Source of the DNA: Epinephelus fuscoguttatus
Taxonomy: Eukaryota; Chordata; Actinopteri; Perciformes; Serranidae
NCBI RefSeq assembly: GCF_011397635.1
Contig: NC_064767.1
Coordinates: forward strand, 888,501-952,500
Direction: 5' to 3'
DNA: 64,000 bases
Part shown: piece by piece, positions 49,476-60,331 of the stretch
How positions within the stretch are numbered: position 1 is the stretch's first letter
Layout: each line of letters begins with the position of its first letter
Notes under the pieces: generated by a model
Databases searched by the model: none
What the model saw: the letters and a program-made list of their open reading frames with translations, nothing else
Told to the model about the DNA's origin: nothing
Program-made: the position numbers and the translations under genes

Positions 49476-51110
49476 TCAGACTCCCTGTCCCGCCCTGGCC
49501 TCCATGGACTTCCTGCAGGCCTGGGGTCAGCTCAGGGACCTGGAGGCATGGCTCCTCCAGGACCAGAGCCCAGTCAGCAGGGAGCGGACCGAGAGCAGCT
49601 GCAGCTCCTCCTTTTCCATCGAGAAGATCGACGAATCAGAGCTCGCCATCTCTACTGAGGAGGAGGAGGAGGAGGAGCTGAGCGACTGGCTCATCACCCC
49701 GCCTTCTGTTGCTATGGAGACCATGTCAGACGCTGAGAGGTGGCGCCGGGTGTTGAAGCCATTCGAGGACAACTGGTCATCCACTGATTGGCTGGCGGGG
49801 CCCAGCCGCCCCCCCGCCGACTGCTCCTCCTGCTGCCAGACCTCCAAGGCCCTGGAGATTGAGAACCTGGGCCAGCTCAAGTGCCTGAAGACCCCGCCCA
49901 CCCCCAGCCCCGCCTCCAGTCCCACCTCCAGCCCCGTCTCCCCTGACCCCCCAGCGGCGGCAACCCTGGAGGCGTGGCTGCAGCAGGTGGTGCCAGTGCA
50001 GCAAAACTGCAAGGCCAACGAGCCGTGCTCCACCTACACCGACTGCGTCTGTGACGAGAACTGTGGGAAAGAAGCCCTGAGCCTGTGGCTGCTCCGACAG
50101 GACGGACGGGACAAGAATGGGGTCCCTGTAGCCAAGAACGCCCCGCCCACTACCAAGAACGCCCCGCCCACCCTGCACCACAGGGAGCAGGAGCAGAAGG
50201 TGAAGTTTTGTTGTGAGCCTCATGTTAAAACCAACTGCCTGCTGATGTTTGTTGACGGTTAACAGCTTCCTGTGTCCCCTCAGGTTCAGGCCATCCTGCA
50301 GGCCTGGCTCCACCCCACCAACACCTCCTCCTGCAGGACTCCTCTGCAGGCTCTCACCTCCTCCTTGTCTGGCTGGGTGGCTCCTGAGGTGGAGAAGGCC
50401 AGCAGGGAGGAGCACAGCTCCTCATTCAAACCTTTCTCCTCCTCCTCCTCCTCACCATCTCCCTTCCAGTGCCCTCTGGATCCAGAACTCTGGGTGCTTC
50501 CAGGACAGACTCTGGGGTCAGGAGGTCAGCCCCGCCCACCAGCAGAGGAGGACAAATGGCTGCTGAGGAAGAGGAGTCAGGCTCAGGTAACAGGACCACT
50601 GAGACCAATACAGACCAGTACAGACCAGTACAGATCACTGAGACCAGCACAGACCAGTACAGTTCACTGAGACCAGCACAGACCAGTACAGATCACTGAG
50701 ACCAGCACAGACCAGTACAGACCAGCACAGACCAGTACAGATCACTGAGACCAGCACAGACCAGTACAGACCAGTACAGACCAGCACAGACCAGTACAGA
50801 CCAGCACAGACCAGTACAGATCACTGAGACCAGCACAGACCAGTACAGATCACTGAGACCAGCACAGACCAGTACAGACCAGCACAGACCAGTACAGATC
50901 ACTGAGACCAGTGTGTGTGTGTCGTGCAGGAGCGTCTGGCGCTGCCGTCCGTCTGCGACCTGTTCTCCTGTATGAAGATGGGCGGAGACAAAGACAAGTG
51001 GCTGCACAAAGCACCTGAACAGGTGAGTTCCCATCAGTCCCTCTGTGGTGCAGTGTCCCTGTAATGCTGGTCCTCTGATAACCCAGAGTCTGTGCTCCTC
51101 CCAGATGTGA
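46647..51110 (+). CDS. ncoa4: ncoa4, nuclear receptor coactivator 4 (ferritinophagy receptor)
   Basis: Coding exons: 46647-46781, 48020-48160, 48289-48380, 48627-48735, 48854-48934, 49207-49329, 49480-50199, 50284-50586, 50930-51022 and 51105-51110; 600 aa (human 614). The protein delivers ferritin to autophagosomes and can co-activate nuclear receptors. The N-terminal coiled coil covers the first three to four exons ([40 protein letters not shown]). Typical W-L repeats follow: [38 protein letters not shown]. Then come [11 protein letters not shown], the cysteine cluster [20 protein letters not shown] (metal/Fe-S-binding region in human NCOA4), [41 protein letters not shown] and [20 protein letters not shown]. 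The last exon supplies only Met and stop. The ATG at 46647 lies one base into the exon and matches the family start. Confidence 0.97.
47378..47553. repeat. (AG)n and (GT)n microsatellites in ncoa4 intron
   Basis: (GA)n at about 47379-47417 and (GT)n at about 47503-47553. Further (TG)n/(CA)n runs lie at 47983-48013, 48399-48437, 48739-48796 and 49444-49474, and a (GAT)n run at 48549-48572. Confidence 0.9.
50597..50912. repeat. Minisatellite in ncoa4 intron 9 (10-bp module)
   Basis: Modules AGACCAGTAC, AGACCAGCAC and AGATCACTG(AG) alternate from just after the donor at 50587 to about 18 bases before the acceptor of the exon at 50930. Nearly the entire 343-bp intron is repeat, leaving only gtaaca at the 5' end and GTGTGTGTGTCGTGCAG at the 3' end as unique splice sequence. 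Confidence 0.9.
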
Positions 51111-52314
51111 CGCCGCCGACAACGTCGATGATGATGATGATGATGATGATGGTGGTGGATGCTTCTTCTTCTTTTCTCCTCTGGGAGTCACTTTATTATC
51201 GCTGATCAGCGCACACGACCACAACAATCTAACCATCGCCGCCTTCTCTCCTGTGACATCACTGCGCTGAGCTGCCGCCCGCCACTCTCCTCCAATCAGG
51301 ATCAAGAACCCACCAAGGAGGGAAAACCTTGTATCTGCTGACGTTGTTCATGAGGAAGATGATCGTTGAGGGGACGTTTGTGACTCGCAGCTCATTTAAA
51401 TTTAAATATTTTAACTAGCGCCTCTCAGTGGCCAAACGATTTGACGATTTCAGCGTCTGTAACTTTGATTTTATTTCTGTTTGTGGAAAACATTGAGCTT
51501 CAGTTCATCATAATGAAAATAATATATGTCCCAGAATGCATTTCATCAGCTGATCCTGACAGGAGGAGAGGGGGCGGGGTTAACATGTGGTGGGCGGGGT
51601 TAAAGCTAGATATAAAGTAGCCTTTATTTTAATGGAACTTATTTTATTAAATCTGTTTTTGTGATTTCACTTCCTGTAACAGAAGCTCTGTTTGGGTGGA
51701 ACGTTCCTTTTTTTTCCTTCTTCTCTTGTTTTCCTGTGAAACTGCTGAACCGCAGAGATCTACTTCCTGTCCAGACTGCAGGCTGACCGCGACTCGTCCC
51801 TGCAGCCGTCTGCACACGCTCAGTAGTGTGGACGAGTGTCGGGTGCAGTACTGTGAGTGACCAGAGGAGGCGCAGCGTCACTTCTGATAATGTGTTTATC
51901 AACACATCGTTCACTTTTTATGAATAATTCATGTCATTATTAATGACGAGAGGAAACCTGCAGCTGTGGAACTTTCAAATTAAAAGCCCCTGGACTTTAA
52001 AAAACAGTATGTTGGAGCCCTGAGCTGAGTCTTGCAGGCGTCCGTCACTGACTGCCTCTAATCTGAGCCACTTGATCGGTGGACTGAGCTCAGGGTGAAA
52101 ATCTACAGAATCAGAGGTGGCGATTTCCCAGAATGCCTCAAGTGGAAGCAGCCTGCAGTCTGTCAGCAGACGGGTCACATGACTCTGCGGTCAGCAGTGA
52201 TTGGTGCTTTTTATTGAAGCGCTGTTATGATGTTGTTTTTTTGGGGGGGGGGGGGCTTCTGGCACAGAGCTGTGATGTCATCAGTACTCTCTTCCTGCTG
52301 TGATTCTTTACAGT
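51111..52314. other. ncoa4: ncoa4 3' untranslated region
   Basis: About 1.2 kb from the stop codon to the best polyadenylation signal. It contains a (GAT)n run at 51128-51150 and a G run at about 52243-52256. No coding frames with family similarity. Confidence 0.5.
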
Positions 52315-52384
52315 AATAAAACATGCTGACATCATCACTGTGTCTGTGACATCATCACTGTGTCTGTGACATCATCGCTGTGTC
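52315..52384 (+). terminator. ncoa4: ncoa4 polyadenylation signal with repeated GU-rich downstream element
   Basis: AATAAA at 52315-52320 is followed by three tandem copies of a 20-bp unit, TGACATCATCACTGTGTCTG (one with CATCGC), at about 52328-52387. Each unit contains the GU-rich TGTGTCTG typical of a cleavage-stimulation element. Confidence 0.55.
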
Positions 52385-52387
52385 TGG

Positions 52388-53202
52388 TTTCTGCTGCAAG
52401 GTTCCAGTTTAACTGAAGGGATTTTATTCTGAAAGTTTCCACTTTGAAAGAGGGGACATTATTCTGAAAGTTCTCAGTTGAGCTTTAACTGAGCAGATTT
52501 TATTATGAAAATTTTCAGTTAAACTTTAACTAAAGGGATTTTATTCTGAAAGTTTCCAGTTTAACCAGCAACAGAGGTGCAAAGTAACAGAGTACATTTA
52601 CTCCAGTACAGATCTGAAGTACTTGTCTCAGTTTGATGAACTTCTGTTTTATTTCATTTATTCAGTGTTGTCATCACGTATATAAATGTTGGACTGAACT
52701 TCCAAATAAGAGCAGAGGTGGAACCAGAGCGAACGTTCCAACAGCTGAAGAAGAAAAAGTTTCTGTTTCACAGAGTAAAAGTCCGATCAGCTGATGTTTA
52801 CTGGAACCAAACAGGAAGTTCACCAGACAGAAACAAACCAATTTAACTTCAGCTGAGGGGATTTTATTCTGAAAGTCCCTGAAAGATTCCATCTGGGGAG
52901 GAGGAGGAGAATATAAAAACAGTTTAAATGAAGACCTGAGCAGCTGCAGGTGAATCTCACCTGTAAACTGATGACATCACATGATACAGACTGAGGATCA
53001 GAGGAACACCTGAGTACTCTGATACTTTACTGCAGTAACAGTACTCACTGTGCAGAGTAATTTGATATTGATCCATGTGCATCAGTTCAGTGACTTTATC
53101 ACCTGATTATTGGTTATGTTTTGGATCAATAATCTGAATCAGTAAAGAAACTAAAGCTGTCAGAGAAAAACATCAAAGAACATTTAGTTTAAAATAAAGA
53201 CA

Positions 53203-53235
<33 letters not shown>

Positions 53236-53345
53236 ATTTTCCTGTGAACTGCAGCTGATAAGGCCACACCCACCAGCTGGACGACACTGATAGCTGTGGC
53301 ATCACTATGACATCACTGAGTACACCGCCAGCTCAAACCTTTAAA
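52388..53345. other. Intergenic, diverged repeats
   Basis: A phrase GGGATTTTATTCTGAAAGTT recurs at about 52418, 52536 and 52859 with variants between, so an old tandem or dispersed repeat is present. (CA)n lies at about 53203-53231. No gene. Confidence 0.5.
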
Positions 53346-53351
53346 GTATCT

Positions 53352-56300
53352 TACAGGTACTGAGGGGCCCTGAGGTGTGAGGGGTCCTGAGGTGTGAGGG
53401 GTCCTGAGGTGTGAGGTGTCCTGAGGTGTGAGGGGTCCTGAGGTGTGAGGGGCCCTGAGGTGTGAGGCCCTGAGGTGTGAGGGGTCCTGAGGTGTGAGGG
53501 GTCCTGAGGTGTGAGGTGTCCTGAGGTGTGAGGTGTGAGGGGTCCTGAGGTGTGAGGTGTCCTGAGGTGTGAGGGGCCCTGAGGTGTGAGGGGTCCTGAG
53601 GTGTGAGGTGTCCTGAGGTGTGAGGTGTGAGGGGTCCTGAGGTGTGAGGTGTCCTGAGGTGTGAGGTGTCCTGAGGTGTGAGGGGCCCTGAGGTGTGAGG
53701 GGTCCTGAGGTGTGAGGTGTCCTGAGGTGTGAGGTGTGAGGGGTCCTGAGGTGTGAGGGGCCCTGAGGTGTGAGGGGCCCTGAGGTGTGAGGTGTGAGGG
53801 GCCCTGAGGTGTGAGGGGCCCTGAGGTGTGAGGTGTGAGGGGCCCTGAGGTGTGAGGGGGCCTGAGGTGTGAGGTGTGAGGGGCCCTGAGGTGTGAGGGG
53901 GCCTGAGGTGTGAGGTGTGAGGGGCCCTAAGGTGTGAGGTGTGAGGGGTCCTGAGGTGTGAGGGGGCCTGAGGTGTGAGGTGTGAGGGGCCCTGAAGTGT
54001 GAGGGGGCCTGAGGTGTGAGGTGTGAGGGGCCCTGAGGTGTGAGGGGGCCTGAGGTGTGAGGTGTGAGGGGCCCTAAGGTGTGAGGTGTGAGGGGCCCTG
54101 AGGTGTGAGGTGTGAGGGGCCCTGAGGTGTGAGGGGGCCTGAGGTGTGAGGGGCCCTGAGGTGTGAGGTGTGAGGGGCCCTGAGGTGTGAGAGGCCCTGA
54201 GGTGTGAGGGGCCCTAAGGTGTGAGGGGGCCTGAGGTGTGAGGGGTCCTGAGGTGTGAGGGGGCCCTGAGGTGTGAGGGGTGAGGGGCCCTGAGGTGTGA
54301 GGGGCCCTAAGGTGTGAGGGGGCCTGAGGTGTGAGGGGGCCCTGAGGTGTGAGGGGCCCTGAGGTGTGAGGGGGTCCTGAGGTGTGAGGGGCCCTGAGGT
54401 GTGAGAGGCCCTGAGGTGTGAGGGGCCCTAAGGTGTGAGGGGGCCTGAGGTGTGAGGGGTCCTGAGGTGTGAGGGGCCCTGAGGTGTGAGGGGGCCCTGA
54501 GGTGTGAGGGGTCCTGAGGTGTGAGGGGCCCTGAGGTGTGAGGGGTCCTGAGGTGTGAGGGGCCCTGAGGTGTGAGAGGCCCTGAGGTGTGAGGGGCCCT
54601 GAGGTGTGAGGGGCCCTGAGGTGTGAGAGGCCCTGAGGTGTGAGGGGCCCTGAGGTGTGAGAGGCCTTGAGGTGAGATGGGGTCCTGAGGTGTGAGGGGA
54701 CCTGAGGTGTGAGGGGTCCTGTGGTGTGTGGGGGTCCTGAGGTGTTCGGGGTCCGGTGGTGTGCGGGGGCCCTGAGGTGTGAGGGGTGAGGGGCCCTGAG
54801 GTGTGAGGGGCCCTGAGGTGTGAGGGGGCCTGAGGTGTGAGGGGCCCTGAGGTGTGAGGGGCCCTGAGGTGTGAGGGGGTCCTGAGGTGTGAGGGGCCCT
54901 GAGGTGTGAGAGGCCTTGAGGTGTGAGGGGGTCCTGAGGTGTGAGGGGCCCTGAGGTGTGAGGGGCCCTGAGGTGTGAGGGGCCCTGAGGTGTGAGGGGG
55001 CCCTGAGGTGTGAGGGGTCCTGAGGTGTGAGGGGCCCTGAGGTGTGAGGGGGTCCTGAGGTGTGAGGGGCCCTGAGGTGTGAGAGGCCCTGAGGTGTGAG
55101 GGGCCCTGAGGTGTGAGAGGCCTTGAGGTGTGAGGGGGTCCTGAGGTGTGAGGGGCCCTGAGGTGTGAGGGGTCCTGAGGTGTGAGGGGGTCCTGAGGTG
55201 TGAGGGGTCCTGAGGTGTGAGGGGGTCCTGAGGTGTGAGGGGTCCTGAGGTGTGAGGGGCCCTGAGGTGTGAGAGGGTCCTGAGGTGTGAGAGGGTCCTG
55301 AGGTGTGAGAGGCCTTGAGGTGTGAGGGGCCCTGAGGTGTGAGGGGCCCTGAGGTGTGAGGGGTCCTGAGGTGTGAGGGGCCCTGTGGTGTGAGGGGCCC
55401 TGAGGTGTGAGGTGTGAGGGGTCCTGAGGTGTGAGGGGCCCTGAGGTGTGAGGGGCCCTGAGGTGTGAGGGGCTCTGAGGTGTGAGGGGGTCCTGAGGTG
55501 TGAGGGGGTCCTGAGGTGTGAGCGGGGCCTGAGGTGAGAGGCCTGAGGTGTGAGGGGGTCCTGAGGTGTGAGGGGTCCTGAGGTGTGAGGGGCCCTGAGG
55601 TGTGAGGGGTCCTGAGGTGTGAGGGGGTCCTGAGGTGTGAGGGGGTCCTGAGGTGTGAGAGGGTCCTGAGGTGTGAGAGGCCTTGAGGTGTGAGGGGGTC
55701 CTGAGGTGTGAGGGGGTCCTGAGGTGTGAGGGGGCCTGAGGTGTGAGAGGGTCCTGAGGTGTGAGGGGCCCTGAGGTGTGAGGGGGTCCTGAGGTGTGAG
55801 GGGGTCCTGAGGTGTGAGGGGTCCTGAGTTGGCAGGGGGCCTGAGGTGTGAGAGGCCTTGAGGTGTGAGGGGGTCCTGAGGTGTGAGGGGGCCTGAGGTG
55901 TGAGAGGCCTTGAGGTGTGAGAGGCCTTGAGGTGTGAGGGGGTCCTGAGGTGTGAGGGGGTCCTGAGGTGTGAGAGGGTCCTGAGGTGTGAGGGGTCCTG
56001 AGGTGTGAGAGGGTCCTGAGGTGTGAGGGGGTCCTGAGGTGTGAGGGGGTCCTGAGGTGTGAGAGGGTCCTGAGGTGTGAGGGGGCCTGAGGTGTGAGAG
56101 GCCTTGAGGTGTGAGGGGGTCCTGAGGTGTGAGGGGCCCTGAGGTGTGAGGGGGTCCTGAGGTGTGAGAGGGTCCTGAGGTGTGAGGGGCCCTGAGGTGT
56201 GAGGGGGCCTGAGGTGTGAGAGGCCTTGAGGTGTGAGAGGCCTTGAGGTGTGAGGGGGTCCTGAGGTGTGAGGGGTCCTGAGGTGTGAGGGGCCCTGAGG

Positions 56301-56405
56301 TGTGAGAGGCCCTGAGGTGTGAGGGGTCCTGAGGTGTGAGGGGCCCTGAGGTGTGAGAGGCCCTGAGGTGTGAGGGGCCCTGAGGTGTGAGGGGCCCTGA
56401 AGTAC
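53352..56405. repeat. 3.05-kb minisatellite, 17/18-bp unit (GAGGTGTGAGGGGCCCT)
   Basis: About 170 copies of CTGAGGTGTGAGGGGCC/TC variants. The left third (53352-54290) also contains extra GAGGTGTGAG submodules that make 27-28-bp compound units; the right two thirds are more uniform, with GGGGTCC, GGGGGTCC, GAGGCC and GAGGGTCC variants. The plus strand is strongly G-rich. On the minus strand no stop codon can be formed by the unit in any frame, so frames of 1042 and 717 codons exist but are repeat artefacts. Confidence 0.97.
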
Positions 56406-56718
56406 TGATGAGTCTGAGCTGCAGCCAACAGGTGAGTCCACACAGCTGTGTTTGTGTAGTTCAGGGTCACTGGGAAAACACAGCGCTGAGGATCAGAGTC
56501 TTTATTTTGGACTTTGTCCTGTCTGTCTTCTGTCAGCAGGTTGTTTTGGTCTCTGTCTGGAGTTTTCGGGTTTTTCTTCACGTCCTGTTTTTCAGGTTTG
56601 GAGACGCTCCGCCTCGTCTCACCTGCTGAGACGGGATTTTATTTTCTTTACTGAAGAAGAATTTTTTCTTTCACTTCCTCACATGACCTTAGTCACGGTT
56701 TGAACTTCCTGTTTCTGA
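56406..56718. other. Short unique-looking stretch between minisatellite and LINE
   Basis: No gene or repeat recognised, apart from an open frame of about 80 codons without family similarity. Confidence 0.5.
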
Positions 56719-59700
56719 TGTCTTTAAACGTCTCTCTTTTCTTTTTTTCAATGCTTTATTGAAAACGTACAAAAATAAACAAATGTGGCAACTTTCATTT
56801 TACACACATTGCAACAGTATAAGGAGACTGCCAAGGGAACATCGACCCAGCATTAGTGCAGATCATCTCAAAGTAACACACACGTTAGGTGCTTCAATAT
56901 AATAGATTCAGAACGGATTGAAGGAAAATTAAAATAAACATATGAATAAAATAAATGTTATTAATAGAATACAGTAAAACAACAGACAAATAATCATTGA
57001 TTTCACAAGGGGGAACTCAGATCAATTTCATCTATCCAATTCAGTCGGGACATTTTTCAAAATATCATATAATTTTTGTGCTTTTATTCCTTTTCGGAGT
57101 TTTAAAGATTTCATGTACATTTTAAATTCAGTCATGAAGACAATACATTTGGGGGATGATTTCAGTACTCTGTTCTTGTGGATAAAATGTTTTGCTAGAC
57201 ATAGAATTACATTACAACAGAGTTCATCATTTTTGTTTTGCAAGATCATACTAAGAGTTATATCGTCTCTCGAGATAGAAGCTGGAAACAATGAGATTTT
57301 TTGTTTGATCCATTTGTGAATATTAAGCCAGAATGTTGGTATTATCCCACATGAGAAAAATATATGGTCTGTAGTTTCAGTGTCATTTTCACAAAGTGTG
57401 CATATATTGTCATTGATATTAAAACGTAGTCTCAGTAATTCTTTAGAGGGATAAATGTTGTTCATAATTTTGAAGTGTGTTTCTTTCATTTTGGGGGGAT
57501 AGGAAATGTTAGGTACATTGTTCTCAGTTTATCAGTTGATTTTTTATTGAATTTGTGGAGGATGTCATTGTTGTTTTGTCTGCCGGGGAATCATTTTTCA
57601 GTAAAGCAGTTTCTTATGAAGTAATTGCTACATTTTTTGTCCAGGATTAAAATCCCCTGTATTGACAGTGGGGCCAGTTGTGGCATCATAGGTTGGTGTG
57701 TCAATATATTTTTCGTTAGAAATAAGAATTCCTGAGGAAGTGCTTTGTGTAAATTAATAAAGTCTGATTTTGAAGGGTTGAATTTATGTTTAGTGCAAAA
57801 TTGTTGATAATCCAAGAGATTACCACTGGCATCCATTAAGTCAACTATAGACCATATATTTCTCTCATACCAATCCCAATAAAATAAAGATTTATTTCGG
57901 CACAATACATATCTGTTATTCCAAAGCATAGTGGTGTGGGGTGAAAAATTATGCACATATAACATTTTCCAATATAATGGAATTTGTTTGTGGAACTCTG
58001 ATAATGATATAAGTAGTTTATCGATATTGAAGTCCGCCATGAGAAGACATTTCAATCCTCCAACCTTATTGAATAGGGAATTTGGAAAACAGTACCAGAA
58101 TGAGTTGCTATGTTGGATCCAAGATTTCAGCCAATTAATTTTTAAGGTTCCATTAAGGCAATCAAAATCAATAACTTTTAGGCCACCATCCTTAATTTCT
58201 TCATATAGTGTGGTTTGTTTCTCCAAATAAAATTTAGATTAATTTGGTTAATATATTTTATCAGTTTATTTGGAATGGCATTAGAGTAGGCTGGGTAAAT
58301 ACACCTCGACAGATGTTCCATCTTGGTCAGGTAAATTCAGCCGAGTATTGAAAGGTCTCTTTGGAGCCATAAATTCAATTTGGCTCTACTCTCTTTTATT
58401 TTGTTTTCTACATTCAAGGATTGACTTTGTTTTTGGTCTTTTGAAAGGTAAACGCCTAGGTATTTGATTTCTGACTTGATAGGGATATTGCAGATGTCTT
58501 TTAGTGGTGTATCATGAATTGCAAATAGTTCACATTTGTTTAAGTTCAAAGTTAACCCTGAAGCTTTGGAGACATTTTTAAGTTTTGCAATAGTTACTGG
58601 AATTTGATGTCTGTCTTTTAGGAATATCGTCGTGTCATCTGCTAGTTGGCTGATGACAATATCAGTATACATTTAAATTCTTAATGTCATTACAGTTTTT
58701 AATGTATATTGCTAACATTTCTGTGACTAATATAAATAAATATGGTGAAATGGGACAACCTTGTGGAATTCCTACATTAACATTGCCATGAGGTAGTATG
58801 ACACAGCTGCTGATATTCTGATATAGTCCACCAACTAAATTCCTAAATTTGATTCCAAAACCTAATTGTTCAAGAACTTGGAAGATAAATGGGCGCTTTA
58901 CAGAGTCAAACGCTTTATAGAAATCCAAAAAGAAAAGAAAACCATCATCTTCAATTTGATTTCTATATTCAATAATGTCCATTACCAGCCTTATATTATT
59001 GTGGATTGATCTTCCTTTTAAGAAACCAGACTGTGTTTCTGCAATAATATCTGAAATCCCTGTCTGAAGACGAGTGGTGAAAATGTAGGTAAGTAGTTCA
59101 TAATCAGAACTTCTAAGAGTAATAGGCCTTCTGTTTCCAATAAATCTGGGGTCTTTGCCAGGGTTAGGAACTGGGATGATAAGCCCATGTCTCTTTGTGG
59201 GTGGAAGTATACAAGTTTCAAATATTTCCAGAACAACCTGATGTAGCAGTTCTTTATATCTTCCCAGAAATGTCTAGAAAAATCTCCTGTGAGGCCGTCT
59301 GAGCCAGGTGCCTTGTTAAGAGAGAGGCGGCCAATTACTCAGCAACTGTTACTTGATTATCACATGTTTGTTTGAGGCTATCTTCAACTTTGGGAATATG
59401 TTTTTCTATATCCTTTAAAAATGTATGGCAGTCTTCATTAGAAAATTTAGAACTGTAAAGCTGTTCACAGAATTTAAGGATTTCTGAGGAGATTGATTTT
59501 GGATCTGTGGTTTCTATATTATCAGCTATCAAGGAACTGATGTTATTTTTCCTTTGTCTTCTTTTTTCAAGACCGCAAAAATATGCTGAGTTTTCCCCCT
59601 CCTCTGTCCATTTAGCTCTAGATCTAACAAAGGCCCCTTGTGCTCTTTGAATATACATTCCATCCAATTTAGGTTGAAGATTTAGTATTTTCTGTTTATC

Positions 59701-60249
59701 GTCTTCAGTAGGGTTGAGTTTATTGCAGTAAACATTTAATTGTTTGATAATGTCTGGTTCCTTTTTCTCGAAATCTTTTTTAATTTTTTTACTGAATGAA
59801 ATGGTGAATTGGCGTATTTTATATTTTAGAAATTCCCATTTTTTGACAGGTGTTGTTAATTCCTCCGAGTTTATAATTTCTGTAATTAGTGATTTAATCT
59901 TTTGACAGTAATAATTATTCTTAATTAGACTAGAGTTAAACTTCCAATATTTGTCTGAATAAGTTCTCCTGTTGTTAGGCTTCACATATAGATAGATAAC
60001 ATTGTGATCAGTCAGTGGAGCAGCAGAGATATCAGAGCTGAGGTCATAACATAGCAAGTGGTTAGCAATTAACCAGTGGTCAAATCTGGATTTATAACTG
60101 GAGTTGGACCATGAGAATTTAATTATTTCTGGATTTAAATGTCTCCAAGCATCAGTTAGGCTTTGGTCATTGCAAAAGTTAGTAAAACTGTTGTTTGGGT
60201 GACTCGCAGAGAATCTGGAAGGAAATTTATCATGAAATTCATCATGGAC

Positions 60250-60290
60250 TAAATTAAGGTCACCACCAATATATATATATATATATATAT

Positions 60291-60329
<39 letters not shown>

Positions 60330-60331
60330 TA
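60250..60331. repeat. (TA)n tract left of Tc1 copy B
   Basis: A TA-repeat of about 58 bp between LINE sequence and the Tc1 end. With the matching tract at 61950-62008 it shows expansion of TA around the insertion site. Confidence 0.85.

Noticed and set aside
51159-51341. A 60-codon frame after ncoa4 ending KEGKPCIC as a possible last exon
   Set aside because: The cccag|ATGTGA acceptor 80 bases earlier gives the conserved C-terminus; the longer frame has no family match.
53313-56441. Open frame of 1042 codons on the minus strand (HTSGPLTPQGPSHLR repeats)
   Set aside because: It coincides exactly with the 17/18-bp minisatellite, whose complement cannot form stops. There is no start context, domain or non-repeat coding sequence.
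54428-56581. Open frame of 717 codons on the minus strand
   Set aside because: Another frame of the same minisatellite.
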